This document shows positions 13,101-25,402 of a stretch of DNA of 64,000 nucleotides, one piece after another. The notes under the pieces were generated by a model. That model was given only the letters and a program-made list of their open reading frames with translations, did no database searches and was not told the origin of the DNA. The translations under genes and the position numbers were made by a program. The stretch is from the NCBI GenBank assembly GCA_030063045.1, contig JAQSEB010000059.1, forward strand, positions 124,001-188,000, in the 5' to 3' direction. This DNA is from Pratylenchus scribneri. Taxonomy: Eukaryota > Nematoda > Chromadorea > Rhabditida > Pratylenchidae. How positions within the stretch are numbered: the first letter of the stretch is position 1; each line of letters begins with the position of its first letter.

Positions 13101-16100
13101 CGGAAAGGAAACAGCGGATTGGATTTTCTTGTGAAAAATTTCGACGACAATCCATTGCCGAATCCCGTTCAAAGGGTAAATAGGGTTTTTGGGAGGCACT
13201 GTGAATAATTAAAATCAGATTTTGCATTTAATTTTTGGTTATCTCATAAATTTTAAATAATAATTTTGTGAAAAATTTAAAAAAAATTTAAAATTCTAAT
13301 AGATGGAAAAATCGAACGATTCAACGACAATTCAGAACCTCAGACATTCTTTTGACCATAACTCAACAAAGAAGTAACATATTTGGGAAGAGAATATGCC
13401 ATTTGAAAGCCCTAAATAACCTCTAAAAAGTGGCTGAAATAATATTTTATGAAAAATTTTAAACAATTTATAAAACAAGCAGCATTTTCCTCCAAAAATT
13501 CGGGTTAATGATATAAATAACCTCTAAAAAGTGGCTGAAATAATTTTCTAATATTTTCAAAAATTTAAATCATTTGCAAAATAAACAGCTTTTCCCCAAA
13601 AATTCGGGTTAATAATATTCAAAGACATAAAACTAATTTATAAAGCTTTAATTCTTAATATTTAAATAAGCCACTTTTTAGAGGATATTTTGTGCTTTCA
13701 AATGGCATATACCCCTCTCGAATTGGTTATCGCCTCGCTGAGTTAAGGCCAAAAGAATGGGCCTAGCTAATTGAAATGTTCCCTACCAAATGATGTTCAT
13801 CATAACAAAAACAAAATAAATAGAATGAAAAATATCACAATTATTGTGTACCTGACAATGTCGAATCGAAGCAGTCCATGATCGCTAAAAAGATCACGCA
13901 AATCGATGGCATCCACCTCGGTGCTCCCATAAATTTGTGAGCCATCCAAATATGAAGTGATAATGTTCACCTAAAAAAAGAGGGTAAATTAAAGGAAAAT
14001 ATTTTTTACCTGCAAAAGAATTTTGACTTTTAATTAATCGAAAACTGGTTTTAGACCCTACAAACCTCATAGCAATTTAGAGATGCATCAAATTGTATAG
14101 AAAATGCAAGTTTTTGCCTTAAATTAAAGAGTTTTTAAACCCAAAAACTTGAATATGGTTTAAACTGTTTGGGTTTAACTTTTTTAATTTTTGGCCAAAA
14201 CTTGACATTTTCTATACCATTTGATGCGTCTCGATGAGATCTAAATACAAATTGGTATAGGATTTAGGGTTTAAAATCGGTTTCTGCTGGTTTATTAGAA
14301 GTCAAAAACTGTTTATATGCATTTTATGGGATAGCCATTTTGTAGGTCACGGAATTGTTTAAAGTAAAACAAAAAAAAATTGACCTGTTCCCTGTAGGTA
14401 ATTTGCCGAAATATTGGCGACGTTTCGCCGGAACCACAAATTGCCGCCGATCTCTCGAATTCGATGCATGGCAATTTGTCCCCTCCTTGGCCCATTGATC
14501 GACGCCTTGGATCATTTGGAGGCAGTGGAATGTTGAAACATGGATCCACATTTTCACATGTTCGATTGCATCTGAAAATGAAAAGTGAAGTGTCTATAGG
14601 GAATAGGATACGAATACGAATACGATCCAAAATATCAGCAATTTATAATAAAATCAACAATTAATAAATTGATTTTGATGTTTTTTGTGATTAAATTAAA
14701 AGAGCCAGACAGAGTTTGCTATCAAATAATATTAATTTTATTTAATTAACAATTCATAATTCCAGTGGAATTTACAATTACAATTACATACCAGGCAGAA
14801 TTTATTTGGCGCTTACATTTATCCGACCTGCAGATTTTTCCGCCCTCAAAATTACTCTAGGATACCCCCAAAATTGGTCAATCGTAAAATCACCTAAAAT
14901 CATGTTTTTCTTCGTTTTACAATCAAAATTGAATAAAAATGAGAATATGAAAAAATCAAATCTGTAGGGGATTTTACAATTACCTCAATAGTTTCATCAT
15001 TTTTGAATCTATTCAAATAAAATTAATATCAGTTGATAGTCAAAATTCTGCTTTTTTATTAGATGCTAAAATTATCAAAATTGATTCATCAGTCATTGAC
15101 ATTTTATTGTAAATGGTGACAAGTTGGGCTACCCTTAACAAAAATCGTCTACCTTGCACCGCCCATATAAGTTTGCCGGGACAATGCTGTTGCAGTAAAA
15201 TCCAAATCATGATCGAGAAATTGGCCCCATTGCATCAGCATTGACGAATAGAGGGGATGGGGACTGACCACTTCCGTGCCGATTAATTCCATTGAAACCG
15301 TACGCGGATTTGGCTTTGGGAAACTGGAAGAGTCATTCAATAAAAAATATTTAATTTTGCGGAATTAAAAATTTTTAACATTATTAAATCGATAAATCTT
15401 GCCAAAACGCATCATTTGATTATATTTTGGCAATGGCTTTAACCAATTCTAACTTAGTTTTGAACATTAAACCAAAATGGGTTTAAACCGTTTAATACCC
15501 TTTAATTGTTGACCAAACCAAAATGGGTTTAAAGCGTTTAATACCCTTTAATTATTGACCAAACCAAAATGGGTTTAAACCGTTTAATACCCTTTAATTG
15601 TTGACCAAACCAAAATGGGTTTAAACCGTTTAATACCCTTTAATTATTGACCAAACCAAAATGGGTTTAAACCGTTTAATACCCTTTAATTGTTGACCAA
15701 ACCATAACAAATTATATACCATTCAATGCGTTTTGACCAGCTCTATCCAATTTTGGGTATATTTGGTTTGGGAATGTAGAACAAAACCTTACTTAAACCA
15801 TTATTTTTTTGGAATTATTTACTCTTTTCAGCATTTTCAATAATTTTTTCGATAAATTAAATAGTATTAACCCAAAATAGAGCCGTTGAGGATCCCATCC
15901 AACTGGAGTGTTGAATCCATTCTCATAGATTGGGGGTAAAAGCCGAAGGAATGGCATTTGACTAACTCCCCAAGTGCGATGCTCAAAATTGTTGCATTGG
16001 CCAGTGTAGGATCTATGGATGAATGGATTTGGGGGAAAATTGAATGTCTTAAATGGACCTGTATTTTGTATGGAAACACATATCTTGGCATGAATCTTTG

Positions 16101-19100
16101 AACTATGAAAAAGGGAATTAATCAAAGATTTGTGAAATAATATAATACTTAATTAAAATCTTTCCGGAAAATTTAATTAAAATCTTTCCGGAAAATTTAA
16201 TTAAAATCTTTCCGGAAAACTTAATTAAAATCTTTCCGGAAAATTTAATTAAAATCTTTCCGGAAAAATTTAATTAAAATCTTTCCGGAAAATTTAATTA
16301 AAATCTTTCCGGAAAACTTAATTAAAATTTTTCCGGAAAATTTAATTAAAATCTTTCCGGAAAACTTAATTAAAATCTTTCCGGAAAACTTAATTAAAAT
16401 CTTTCCGGAAAACTTAATTAAAATCTTTCCGGAAAAATTAATTAAAATCTTTCCGGAAAATTAAATTAAAATCTTTCCGGAAAACTTAATTAAAATCTTT
16501 CCGGAAAAATTTAATTAAAATCTTTCCGGAAAATTAAATTAAAATCTTTCCGGAAAAAATAATTAAAATCTTTCCGGAAACAACTTAATTAAAAATGTTT
16601 AAAACATATCAGAATATTAAATAATATATTTACTTGTCCATTCATGCACCCGGACAATTCCATCAATGTTTGAATATGCGTAACACTTAATACAGATTCA
16701 AATGAAATATTCTGGGCGGGCATTTCCTCTGGTCGAAGTCGAAGACCGAAAAAATAATTCCAAATTTTTTTGCATTTTCCAATAATAAGCCAACCCAATT
16801 CCACATGCTTTTCCACCAATCTGAGACTTTCCTCATAAATTTCGCGCGCTCTTGTCAATTCCGTTGGCTGTTTGCCAATGAATTTGAAGTGCCTTAACAA
16901 ATCTTGGGGCGAATTGACGCCGGCCTTCAATTCTTCCTTTGTCTTCGCAATGGCTCTGGGGAAATATCATCAAATAAAATGTATTAAAATGCTTTCTAAT
17001 CCCTGGGTACGGTGGACGATTTTTGATGAGAAAAAATATCTTTTGCATAATTTATTAAGCAGAAACTGTTTTCATCTAATTTATTTGAATTTTTTAAAAA
17101 ACAAATTTAGGTCATATTCAATAGAATTTCATTGATGGGTATATAATTTCTAGAATAAATGTGGACTTTTTTTGTCTCTTTTCCATCTTTTTGTTCATTT
17201 CTGAAAACAAATTAATTAATTTTAATTATAAGTTAAATGCTACAATTTATCTATGCTTGCTTTTAATTTGCCAGCTTTTTTGCAAAGCACTCTTTTGGTC
17301 ATCGATTGGGTTCAATAATTAATGAAATATGGTCCTCACTCCTCAAGGATTAAATTAGTAGTCATTTTTCATAAATTTTTCTGACTTTTTTGTTAAGGAA
17401 TTTGTGAATTTTAAGCCGAATTAATCCCATTTCTAATCCTCAAAATGAATTCGAAAAAATGCCAAAATGGTTCCCCCAATCCTCTCCCAAATTACTTTTC
17501 AATATTTTGTGATGCTTGTGTGACAATATCCCGCAATGTTTGTCCACTCAATTGTCGATCCAATTCATCCAATTGCGAGGATTGCACCTCCAATTTGGCA
17601 TCCGCCGTCATTGAGCCAACCGCATTTCCGGCCATGCATGAATATGTGCCTTTAATTTAGGATTTTTTAATTTAAAAATATTTAAATATTACCCCCATCT
17701 TGGCGTGTCACCTGCCCAATGTTCAATTCTGTGCCATCTTCGCTGACCTATTTAAATTTTTTCTAAAAATTTTATGCCAAATATTCACCTGAAAATGGCC
17801 TCCCAATTCGGCAATTTCCACGCCATTATAAAACCATCCAATCGACGGTTTTGGTTCGCCTCTTGATTTACACCTAAACCATTAAAATCCACATTTATTT
17901 ATTACACGCCCTCTATTTAATACCACAATTTAAATACCTAGGCATTTGATAACTCATTGAATAAATGACAATTTTGAAAGGCGATAAAGCATTTTAAAGT
18001 CCAAAGTGTCCTCTACAAAGTGGCCATAATAAATTTTGAGAATTCTAGGATTTAAAAAAATTACATGTCATTGAGTGTGATAGACTCGATTTTTTAAGGA
18101 AAAGCCTCCTTTTCTACAATTATTTTAAATTTTTCAAGAATAAATTTAGCCACTTTTTTAGAGGACATTTATGGCTTACAATTGAAAATTGACATAGTTC
18201 CTTTCCGATTGTTTCATTCTGAAACTATAGCCAAAAAACAGAGCATATCCTCTGACTGATGAGTGTAATAAACCCAAATTTTTGAACAATATCCTCCTTT
18301 TCTACAATGTCCCAAAATTTCAAAAATTAATTTAGCCACTTTTTAGAGGACATTTAGGTCTTTCAAATGGCATATTGCCTTCCCAAATTGGATACTTTCA
18401 CGCTGAACTATGGTCAAAAAGATAGTACTGAAAGTCCGGTTTCATCTTTACATACCTGAATGTCACCCGTTGACCCGGTTTTGCCATCAAACTTTTTGGC
18501 CCTTCCAAAATGACCGGCGGCACACTTCTAATCAATTCCAACTGGGCCTGTTCACTTCGCACTCGCCCATGAAAATTTTCGGCCTCGCATGAATATCCGC
18601 CAACATCATGTTCCAAAAATGGATAAATCACCTAAATTGACATTTATATATTTAATTATTAATTTGTCGAAAAAAACATTGAAATTATGGAAAAATAAAA
18701 CTTAAAATGTCCAAATTTCTATTTACAAAGAAAGTCACTTACATTAAGGAAGTCACTTACATAAAGGGGTCACTTTTTGAAAAATAGAATTGATTAAACC
18801 CTCGGCCAAAACATAATTATTTGGTGTGTCGTGAATAAATGTATCAATTTTTATAAGGTATATGGATTTAGAATAAACTTTTGAATTGTTAGAATATTTT
18901 CGGCATTTTCAATGTTTTCTCGACAATTTCAATCTTTTTTCCTTTATTTTTATTCCCCATTCATTCAAAAAATTCACCAATTGTGTTCCATTTTGGCGTA
19001 TTTCATGCTTCCTTGATGCCTCAATTTGTCTTCCATTGAAAAACCTTCAATAAAATTTCGTGAATTACCAAGAAAAAATGCCATTTCATTGAACCAATTA

Positions 19101-22100
19101 ATCCTGGGTTTTGGTTGTCCCGCTGCTTCACAATTCAATGTCACCGATGTGCCTTCTCGGTAGCGTCGATCCCTGGGAGTATAAGTGAATCGAGGCGCAG
19201 AATTTCCTCCCAAAAATTGTTGCGAAGACGGTGGCCAATTTGTAGGCTGCTGGGAATTGAAACGGGAGATAATTCATTACATTGGGCCATTCTTTTGGCC
19301 ATATCTTAAGAAGGAAGCAACCAATTTGGGAAGACGATATGCCATTCGAAAGCCCTAAATGTCCTCTAAAAAGTGGCTTTATTAATTTTTATTAAAATAA
19401 TTTCTAAAATAGGTGGCTTTTTCTCAAAATTTCGAGTTTATTATATTCAATGACATGTAACTTTCAGGTAATATTGAAATTATTAAAAGGTAATATGGCC
19501 ACTTTTTAGAGGACACTTTTAACTTCCAAATGATATATCGCCTCCTCATCAGTGAGATTGGGCAATTGCCTTAATGAATTATAAAATACAGTGCAACTTT
19601 TCCGTATTAAAAAATTTCATGTTTCTCACACTCATCAAAGACATAAGATATTTATCTATTTAAAAATATTTAAAAATGAATTTTATTAAAATTAGAAATG
19701 GCCTCTTTTTAGAAGACACTTTGGGCTTTTAAATGATATTTGGCCTTCCAGAATTGGCTATTGCCTCACTAAGTTATGGCCAAAAAAATGATCCAATTAT
19801 TTAATATCCTATACTGCCGGCTGGGAATGTGGCCGATGTTGGTGGCCCCGGTCTTCCACAATTTCCCTTTCCATTTCCCTAGTTCTTTCATTTTGCTGCT
19901 TTCCAACAACTCGAATTCGTTGTGATCGACGCTGCTGCCGTTGCTGATGATGATGATGGATTGGCCCAAAAATAGCATTCACTCCATTGGAATTTTCTGC
20001 CGCTGTCAAAGGAATAGCATTTCGGGATTGTCTGGAGGCACTTTGTGGATAATTTATGGCACACTTTAAAAAATAAATAAATGAACTTAATTAATTAATT
20101 TGGTACATTCCTTTATGAATTGCGATTCCAAAAAAATATATTTTTTTAATTTTCAAAAAGAAATTTTTTGTTAAGCTATTTTGATCCCCCTTGGCATTTT
20201 CCTGGTAAAATTCGATAATAAAAACACCAAAAAATTGGAAAATTAAAAAAATATTGAGGGCGCAATTAGTAAAATTTGCCTAATTTGATGCAAAATTTGT
20301 TTACTTTTAAATCATCCCGCAATTCTGGGTAATTTTCCTCAAATATTTTTTTGGCAATCAAAATTCGGCCATCATCCAACAATTTCGATTCGAGCATTCC
20401 TTCTACCAAATTTTCATCTCTAAATCAAATTTTATTTCATAAAATGATGATTGATGACCCACAAAAACATCTCACTTAAAAATCCATTGTACATTTTCCA
20501 TTGTCCAATTATGCAATTTCTCCGTTTCATAATCGGGAGTGCATTTCAGCATTATTTTGCCTTCAATTTTCACTTCCAAAAGTGGACCCCACCAAAAGCA
20601 TTTTGCCTCCTCTTCACACAAACTGACGATGGGACGATGCCGTAATGTGCCTGGATTCATGCATCTTGCCTTTCCATTCATTTCTTCTGCCTCTTTTTGC
20701 AAAAATTCAGCCAAATGAAGAATTCTATAAGAGAAAAATAATAATTTCCTTGCTTATTTTTTAAATTATTTTTCTTAAATTGTGCCCTCAATTTAATTAA
20801 AAAGCTGACAACTTGCCATCGAGCCAACATGTCTCCCTTTAATAACTCATCAAGGAATGAACCAATTTTGATGATTTTGTTATCAAATGAAAGAGGAGAC
20901 TTTTGGCTATCAATTTAATACTCTTTTTATTTAAATTTAATACTCTTTTTATTTAAATTGGTTCAAAATTGATTAAGTTGTACCCAAAAAACCACCAAAA
21001 ATTTCGCTAATCCTTAGTAAAGGTTATTTTAAATGGGTTTTTTGGGGCATAATTAGTAATTACATCAATTTTAAACCAATTTTATAAAATTAATATTATT
21101 TGATAACCAAAAGTCTGCTCTTTAATTTGATATAAAAATTATCAAATTGGTTCATTCTTTGATGAGTTATTTTAAATGGCGGGGCAAGTTAACCCGGAGA
21201 CATGTTAAGGGTTTGAATTTATGTGGCTCACCGACAATCGCAATTCCACGGATTTCCTTGCAATTCAATTTTGTTTAAATGTTGTTCTTTTCCATGGAAT
21301 AATTTGTTTGGCAAAGTTTGTAGGAAATTGTGGGCCAAATTCAAATGTTTCAAATGATTCAAATGGTCCAAGGAATTTGCGGATAAATGCCGAATTTGAT
21401 TGGCGTGAACATCTAGGAGTTGGAGATGAGAATGGCCATTTTGAGGGGCAAGGGTTGGCAAAGAACGAATTTGGTTGCGGCCAACATGCAAACGACGTAA
21501 TTTTGGTAAATGGCCAAGGGAATGCTGAATTTTGGAAAGTGAGGGTGAAAAGTTGTGTTTTTGTTTTTCATTTTGTTTTTTTCCACAATATTTTGTAAAA
21601 AATTTGTCTTTTTGCTTCTCCAAACATTTTGTGTTTGTCCAAACATTTTGTGTTTTTCCAAACATTTTGTGTTTTTTCCAAAATTTTGTGTTTCTCCAAA
21701 CATTTTGTTTCTCTCCAAACATTTTGTTTTTCTCTAAATATTTTGTTTTTCTCCAAACATTTTGTGTTTCTCTAAAACATTTTGTGTTTATCCAAATATT
21801 TTGTGTTTTTCCAAACATTTTGTGTTTCTCTAAAACATTTTGTGTTTATCCAAATATTTTGTGTTTTTTCAAACATTTTGTGTTTCTCCAAATATTTTGT
21901 GTTTCTCCAAACATTTTGTGTTTATCCAAATATTTTGTGTTTTTCCAAACATTTTGTGTTTCTCCAAACATTTTGTGTTTATCCAAATATTTAGTGTTTT
22001 TCCAAACATTTTGTGTTTATCCAAATATTTTGTGTTTTTCCAAACATTTTGTGTTTCTCCAAACATTTTGTGTTTATCCAAATATTTTGTGTTTTTCCAA

Positions 22101-23558
22101 ACATTTTGTGTTTCTCCAAACATTTTGTGTTTATCCAAATATTTTGTGTTTTTCCAAACATTTTGTGTTTATCCAAATATTTTGTGTTTTTCCAAACATT
22201 TTGTGTTTCTCCAAATATTTTGTGTTTTTCCAAACATTTTGTCTTTCTCCAAACATTTTGTTTTTCCAAACATTTTGTGTTTATCCAAATATTTAGTGTT
22301 TTTCCAAACATTTTGTGTTTATCCAAATATTTTGTGTTTTTCCAAACATTTTGTGTTTCTCCAAACATTTTGTGTTTATCCAAATATTTTGTGTTTTTCC
22401 AAACATTTTGTGTTTCTCCAAACATTTTGTGTTTATCCAAATATTTTGTGTTTTTCCAAACATTTTGTGTTTATCCAAATATTTTGTGTTTTTCCAAACA
22501 TTTTGTGTTTATCCAAATATTTTGTGTTTTTCCAAACATTTTGTGTTTCTCCAAATATTTTGTGTTTCTCCAAACATTTTGTGTTTATCCAAATATTTTG
22601 TGTTTTTCCAAACATTTTGTGTTTCTCCAAACATTTTGTGTTTATCCAAATATTTTGTGTTTTTCCAAACATTTTGTGTTTCTCCAAACATTTTGTGTTT
22701 ATCCAAATATTTTGTGTTTTTCCAAACATTTTGTGTTTATCCAAATATTTTGTGTTTTTCCAAACATTTTGTGTTTCTCCAAATATTTTGTGTTTTTCCA
22801 AACATTTTGTCTTTCTCCAAACATTTTGTTTTTCCAAACATTTTATGTTTTTCAAAACATTTTTCCAAACATTTTAGGGGCAAATAAATGAAAGTACTTG
22901 CATTAATTTTTGGCCCATAGCTAACTATAAGCAAGGCGATAGCCAATTTAAGAAGGCTTTTTACCATTTGAAAGCCCACTTAAAGTATCCTCTTCAAAGT
23001 ACCCTTTTCAATATTTAAATTCAAGCCTTAAATAAAGTTATATGTATTTTAGTCGAATAAACCCGTATTTCCTGATAAAAAGCCGTTATTTTACAATTAT
23101 ATAAAATTTGCAAAAAAATTTTAAGCCACTTTTCAGAGGACATTTAAGTGCTTTTCAAAGGGATATTGTCTTCCTAATCAGTTACTTCCGTGTTGAGACA
23201 TGGCCAAAAGAAGAAGGCTCTGTTACCCAACAGTAAAAAATTATGAATTGATTACCTTTTCCAGATGTCGAATCCCATTTTGGCCAAGCATTAAAGTGTG
23301 CAAATTGGCCAATCCGGCCAATCGATTCAATTCAGCATGGACCAATTTATTCCACCTCAAATCCAAAATTTCCACGCGTTCATCAAATTCTTCGGCTGCC
23401 GGCATTCGTTCAAGGCCAGCATTTTGGCAATTTGCATGTCGACCATCCTCCGTGCAAAAACATCTCCCCGGACATTTTGGCAGGGAATTTGCGCAGCAGC
23501 TATTTTTGATGGATAAAAAAAGGAAAAATTGGAAGAAGAATTTGCCAATGAGAAACAT
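7191..23558 (-). CDS. pxn: Peroxidasin (LRR - Ig - haem peroxidase)
   Basis: Secreted matrix haem peroxidase; in animals peroxidasin uses peroxide and bromide to form sulphilimine cross-links in collagen IV of basement membrane. Exons 5' to 3' (high-low): 23558-23256, 21524-21232, 20724-20476, 20419-20305, 20063-19815, 19249-19095, 19044-18978, 18631-18456, 17873-17789, 17747-17693, 17649-17496, 16955-16634, 16102-16059, 16012-15872, 15323-15153, 14571-14385, 13970-13852, 13198-12970, 11594-11565, 11513-11472, 11040-10762, 9886-9780, 9731-9650, 8692-8665, 8614-8589, 8543-8437, 7975-7870, 7403-7191. All phases agree, giving 1377 aa. Exon 12 probably hides a 66-nt intron (16729-16794), giving 1355 aa. 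Domains: signal peptide 1-25, LRRNT, LRRs, LRRCT ending near 250, Ig1 about 250-330, a His/Gln/Arg linker, Ig2 about 403-500, Ig3 about 510-610, peroxidase about 740-1310. Visible motifs: GQFLDHD (distal His), [10 protein letters not shown] (proximal His), [22 protein letters not shown]. The VWC domain of vertebrate PXDN is absent. The tail carries RRKKRS. Confidence 0.95.
8050..8357. repeat. Foldback family A copy in a peroxidasin intron
   Basis: The left arm starts with ttggccatatctcaacaaga at about 8059 and reaches ctctaaaaagtggctta at about 8146. The inverted right arm ends near 8357 (ctatggcccaaaaa). It lies wholly inside the 7976-8436 intron. Confidence 0.75.
8773..9258. repeat. Foldback family A copy, diverged left arm
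   Basis: The left arm is degenerate (ggccattcttttgtttaaag, ctcaacaacataggaa). The right arm at about 9168-9250 is good (tttcaaatggcatatcgcct, then ggttgcttccttattgagc). It lies in the 8693-9649 intron. Confidence 0.65.
9298..9614. repeat. Foldback family A copy
   Basis: Left arm at about 9310-9400 (ggctcataattcaacaagaa). Near-consensus right arm at about 9524-9614 (ctttcgaatggcatattgcc, gcttccttgttgagctatgg). It sits directly after another copy in the same intron and ends about 35 bp from the 9650-9731 exon. Confidence 0.75.
11100..11437. repeat. Foldback family B copy
   Basis: This family begins with a gacgcc/ttaaaataactcatcaa-type end, then an attaaagagcagacttttggct block, and ends with the inverse. 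Here the left end (gacgccgcttaaattaactc) starts near 11110 and the inverse (gagttacttcaaacgg) ends near 11437. It lies in the 11041-11471 peroxidasin intron, so most of that intron is element. Confidence 0.7.
11665..12160. repeat. Foldback family A, two left arms and one right arm
   Basis: Left arms begin at about 11669 and 11856, close to the 180-bp spacing seen in the 1411-2425 cluster. The right arm ends near 12155 (gctgagatataggccaaaaa). It lies in the 11595-12969 intron. Confidence 0.7.
12161..12969. repeat. Intron stretch with short palindromic repeats and a partial family B copy
   Basis: At 12165-12360 several related blocks combine ttcccttcttctt with an inverse and a tacggta motif. 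At about 12383-12675 there is a family B fragment (taactcatcaacgattgaac, attaaagagcagacttttgg). At 12745-12900 two blocks of ctctatttgtggcc, taatatcc, ggggatatta and gaagaaatatacgg lie in tandem; each can fold on itself. No coding signal is seen. Confidence 0.5.
13341..13762. repeat. Foldback family A copy with an internal duplication
   Basis: Left arm at 13341-13435, right arm at 13670-13762 (gctttcaaatggcatata, gagttaaggccaaaagaatg). The segment with aacctctaaaaagtggctga and the following centre is repeated inside the element at about 13512-13620. Confidence 0.75.
14640..15135. repeat. Foldback family B copy with inserted sequence
   Basis: The family B left part (tgattaaattaaaagagcca, ctatcaaataatattaattt) starts near 14660. 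The inverse (cttttttattagatgctaaaatta, gattcatcagtca) ends near 15110. The middle, about 14850-14980, holds a segment also seen at about 41770-41855 (ccaaaattggtcaa, atcacctaaaatca, caatcaaa). It lies in the 14572-15152 intron. Confidence 0.55.
15385..15785. repeat. Element C with five 46-bp tandem units
   Basis: Left flank cgataaat... and cgcatcatttgattatattttgg, then about five 46-bp units (ccaaaatgggtttaaacc, gtttaataccctttaatt, gttgaccaaa), then an end with atataccattcaatgcg and ttgaccagctctatcc. The flanks are roughly inverted relative to each other (gatag...gacgcat versus atgcg...ctatc). It lies in the 15324-15871 peroxidasin intron. Confidence 0.8.
16145..16592. repeat. 24-bp minisatellite, about 18 units
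   Basis: The unit is aatttaattaaaatctttcc followed by ggaa, with one-base variants (aacttaatt, aaatttaatt). It occupies nearly all of the 16103-16633 peroxidasin intron and stops short of both splice sites. Confidence 0.9.
17940..18425. repeat. Foldback family A, one left arm and two right arms
   Basis: A diverged left arm lies at 17945-18025 and right arms end near 18235 and 18420. The right-arm spacing is again close to 180 bp. It lies in the 17874-18455 intron. Confidence 0.65.
19283..19792. repeat. Foldback family A, one left arm and two right arms
   Basis: A near-consensus left arm lies at 19283-19378 (ccattcttttggccatatct). Right arms lie at about 19497-19585 and 19700-19792. It lies in the 19250-19814 intron. 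Confidence 0.75.
20806..21195. repeat. Foldback family B copy, nearly complete
   Basis: The left end has taactcatcaaggaatgaac and gttatcaaatgaaagaggag. The right end has gataaccaaaagtctgctct and cattctttgatgagttat, ending in aaatggcggggcaagtt. The atttaaatttaatactcttttt block is duplicated inside. It lies in the 20725-21231 intron. Confidence 0.75.
21590..22875. repeat. Minisatellite of 19-bp monomers in higher-order units
   Basis: The monomer is ccaaacattttgtgttttt with variants (tttctcc, tttatcc, ccaaatatt). Monomers are mostly arranged as two- and three-monomer units (38 and 57 bp). Because 57 is a multiple of three, the array stays open in several frames on both strands and yields long false reading frames. 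It fills most of peroxidasin intron 1 (21525-23255). Confidence 0.92.
22905..23215. repeat. Foldback family A copy beside the 19-bp minisatellite
   Basis: Left arm at about 22905-23000 (ttggcccatagctaactata, diverged). Right arm at about 23120-23215, ending gagacatggccaaaagaag. It lies between the minisatellite and the first coding exon of peroxidasin. Confidence 0.65.
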
Positions 23559-25402
23559 AATAAATTGCGGACAAAAATAATTTTAATATGGAAGAATAAT
23601 TATTGTTCGATTGCTGTGATGGCCTTGACTTTTTCTGCTGCTGTTGCAATGAGTTGTTGGAATGTAGCAATAGCAAGGGAATAAGAATTAAGAATAAGGT
23701 GGGTCAGCAGCAGAAGAAAAGTGTTTTGAGGAGGAAGGTACAGAGCCGAGCCGAAACTGGACATTTTTCTCTTTTCAATTATTTTCCCGTTGATGACACA
23801 TTTTTAATGTGCTCGCGCACCGATCGCGCAACAATCAATTATTTTGTGCAATTCATTCCATTCAATCCATTTTCTTTCCCATTTTCCATAGGCCACAATT
23901 TTTGTGCAGCCAGCGAAATAATTTATAAATTATAAGAATTAAAAATGAGAAAGAAATTTTTTTTAAAATTGAAAAAAAATTACAATATAATTTTGATTAA
24001 TTAATTTAGGCCCAAATTTTGAATTCTGATTTTTCATTTCAAATTCTCCTTTTTGAGACCTCGCGACTTCCTCCAATAATTTGCATACAATTCCCATATA
24101 AAATTGAATTTAAATGAAGGGAATTTGTCCACAAAGAAATTCCGAAAACGGCGGGAGAAAAGTTAATTCTAAAATTTGACAGAAAATAATTTTATATTTG
24201 ACAGAAAACAAATTTTGTGCGAATTGAACGTTGATCTTTTTTTATTGGATGTTATTTAATTTTCAGAAAAAATTACTGAAATTTCAGAAAGATTATTATC
24301 GATTTAGTTAGTAATTTAAACTCTCAACTTTAATAGTCTAATACAAATTACATACTAAACACTATATAATTTAACCGAAAAAAATTCGTTATCGAGATTT
24401 TTTTCCATTTTGGGTGGGAACATTTCATTTTTGCGATTTTTATGAATGTGATGCTTTTTATTATTTTATTAATTGGAAGATTCTCTAATAATGAAAAAAT
24501 TAGTAGAATTTAAAATTGAAATCAATTGAAAATGTTGATTACTTGATAGTTTTAAGTTGTTATTATCGTTGTTGTTAATGGTTGACCTAGAAAACTATGT
24601 CTTTCACCAAATGGATCAAGAAATTTACGCAAATATGATTGTTTGTATGCATTATTTAGGTCAGCAAGCAATGATGGATAACAAATAAATAAGACCATCC
24701 AAATTATACATTAATATAATAATACATTTCATTTCAACCCCATTTCAATTTCAATCCCATCCGAATATCCTTATGTAGATATAGAAGAATCAATATTTCC
24801 ATTTTATTTATTTGTCTGATTCAGAGCTAATTTTTTATTTGAGTCATTTTCCTTGAAGTATTTTATGTAAAAATTTTAGCTTATGGCTAAAAAATTGGAA
24901 ATATATTCTCAAAAAAATACACCAAATATTTATTCCAATGGACTATTTATTATAAAAACTTTTTTTAAAATAATCATAAAATTCCATGGCCCTACTCTTT
25001 TAAGGAAAATTTAAATATGAGAAATAAATTACAATTTTTAATTTCCAATGTGAAGTTTCTTTCTAAAATCATGAAGTATGCAATGCCATAAGATAAATTT
25101 GATTTTCAGAGATAGAATGCATTGTTCGGCATTTTTTTCAGTCTTTATTGTTTACAATTAATTTTATTGATATCTTCTTTAAAACGGTTGCCGATGGCGT
25201 TGGGAACAATTCGATGGAGAATCAAAGTAGGTTTATTTTAATAATCCATTAATTAATACTTCATGAATATTTATTTAAAAATGAGTCACATTCACAATTC
25301 AAAACGTGATCTACCTAAACCTAAATTTTTTAGTTTTTTCTCTCCTTCTATATCGAAAAAATGCATTATCTTATCACCATTTTTTGGAGGAAAACAATTA
25401 AC
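23559..25402. other. Divergent intergenic region: peroxidasin and small-gene promoters
   Basis: Two genes diverge from here. At 23620-23840, just upstream of the peroxidasin start, the DNA is richer in GC (ctgctgctgttgcaatgag, gcagcagaagaaaag, gctcgcgcaccgatcgcgc), unlike its AT-rich neighbours, and is a fair candidate for the peroxidasin promoter. The rest, 23930-25190, is AT-rich with no supported coding sequence. An ATG at 25194 opens an 11-codon frame ending at a GTAGGT donor, and a 73-nt stretch at 25334-25406 could be a second exon. These could extend the small gene N-terminally, but they are weak. Confidence 0.45.

Noticed and set aside
21532..22891. Long reading frames (up to about 345 codons, both strands) rich in [19 protein letters not shown] repeats
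   Set aside because: They come from the 19-bp minisatellite, whose 57-bp units keep any frame open. They lie inside a peroxidasin intron with correct splice sites on both sides.
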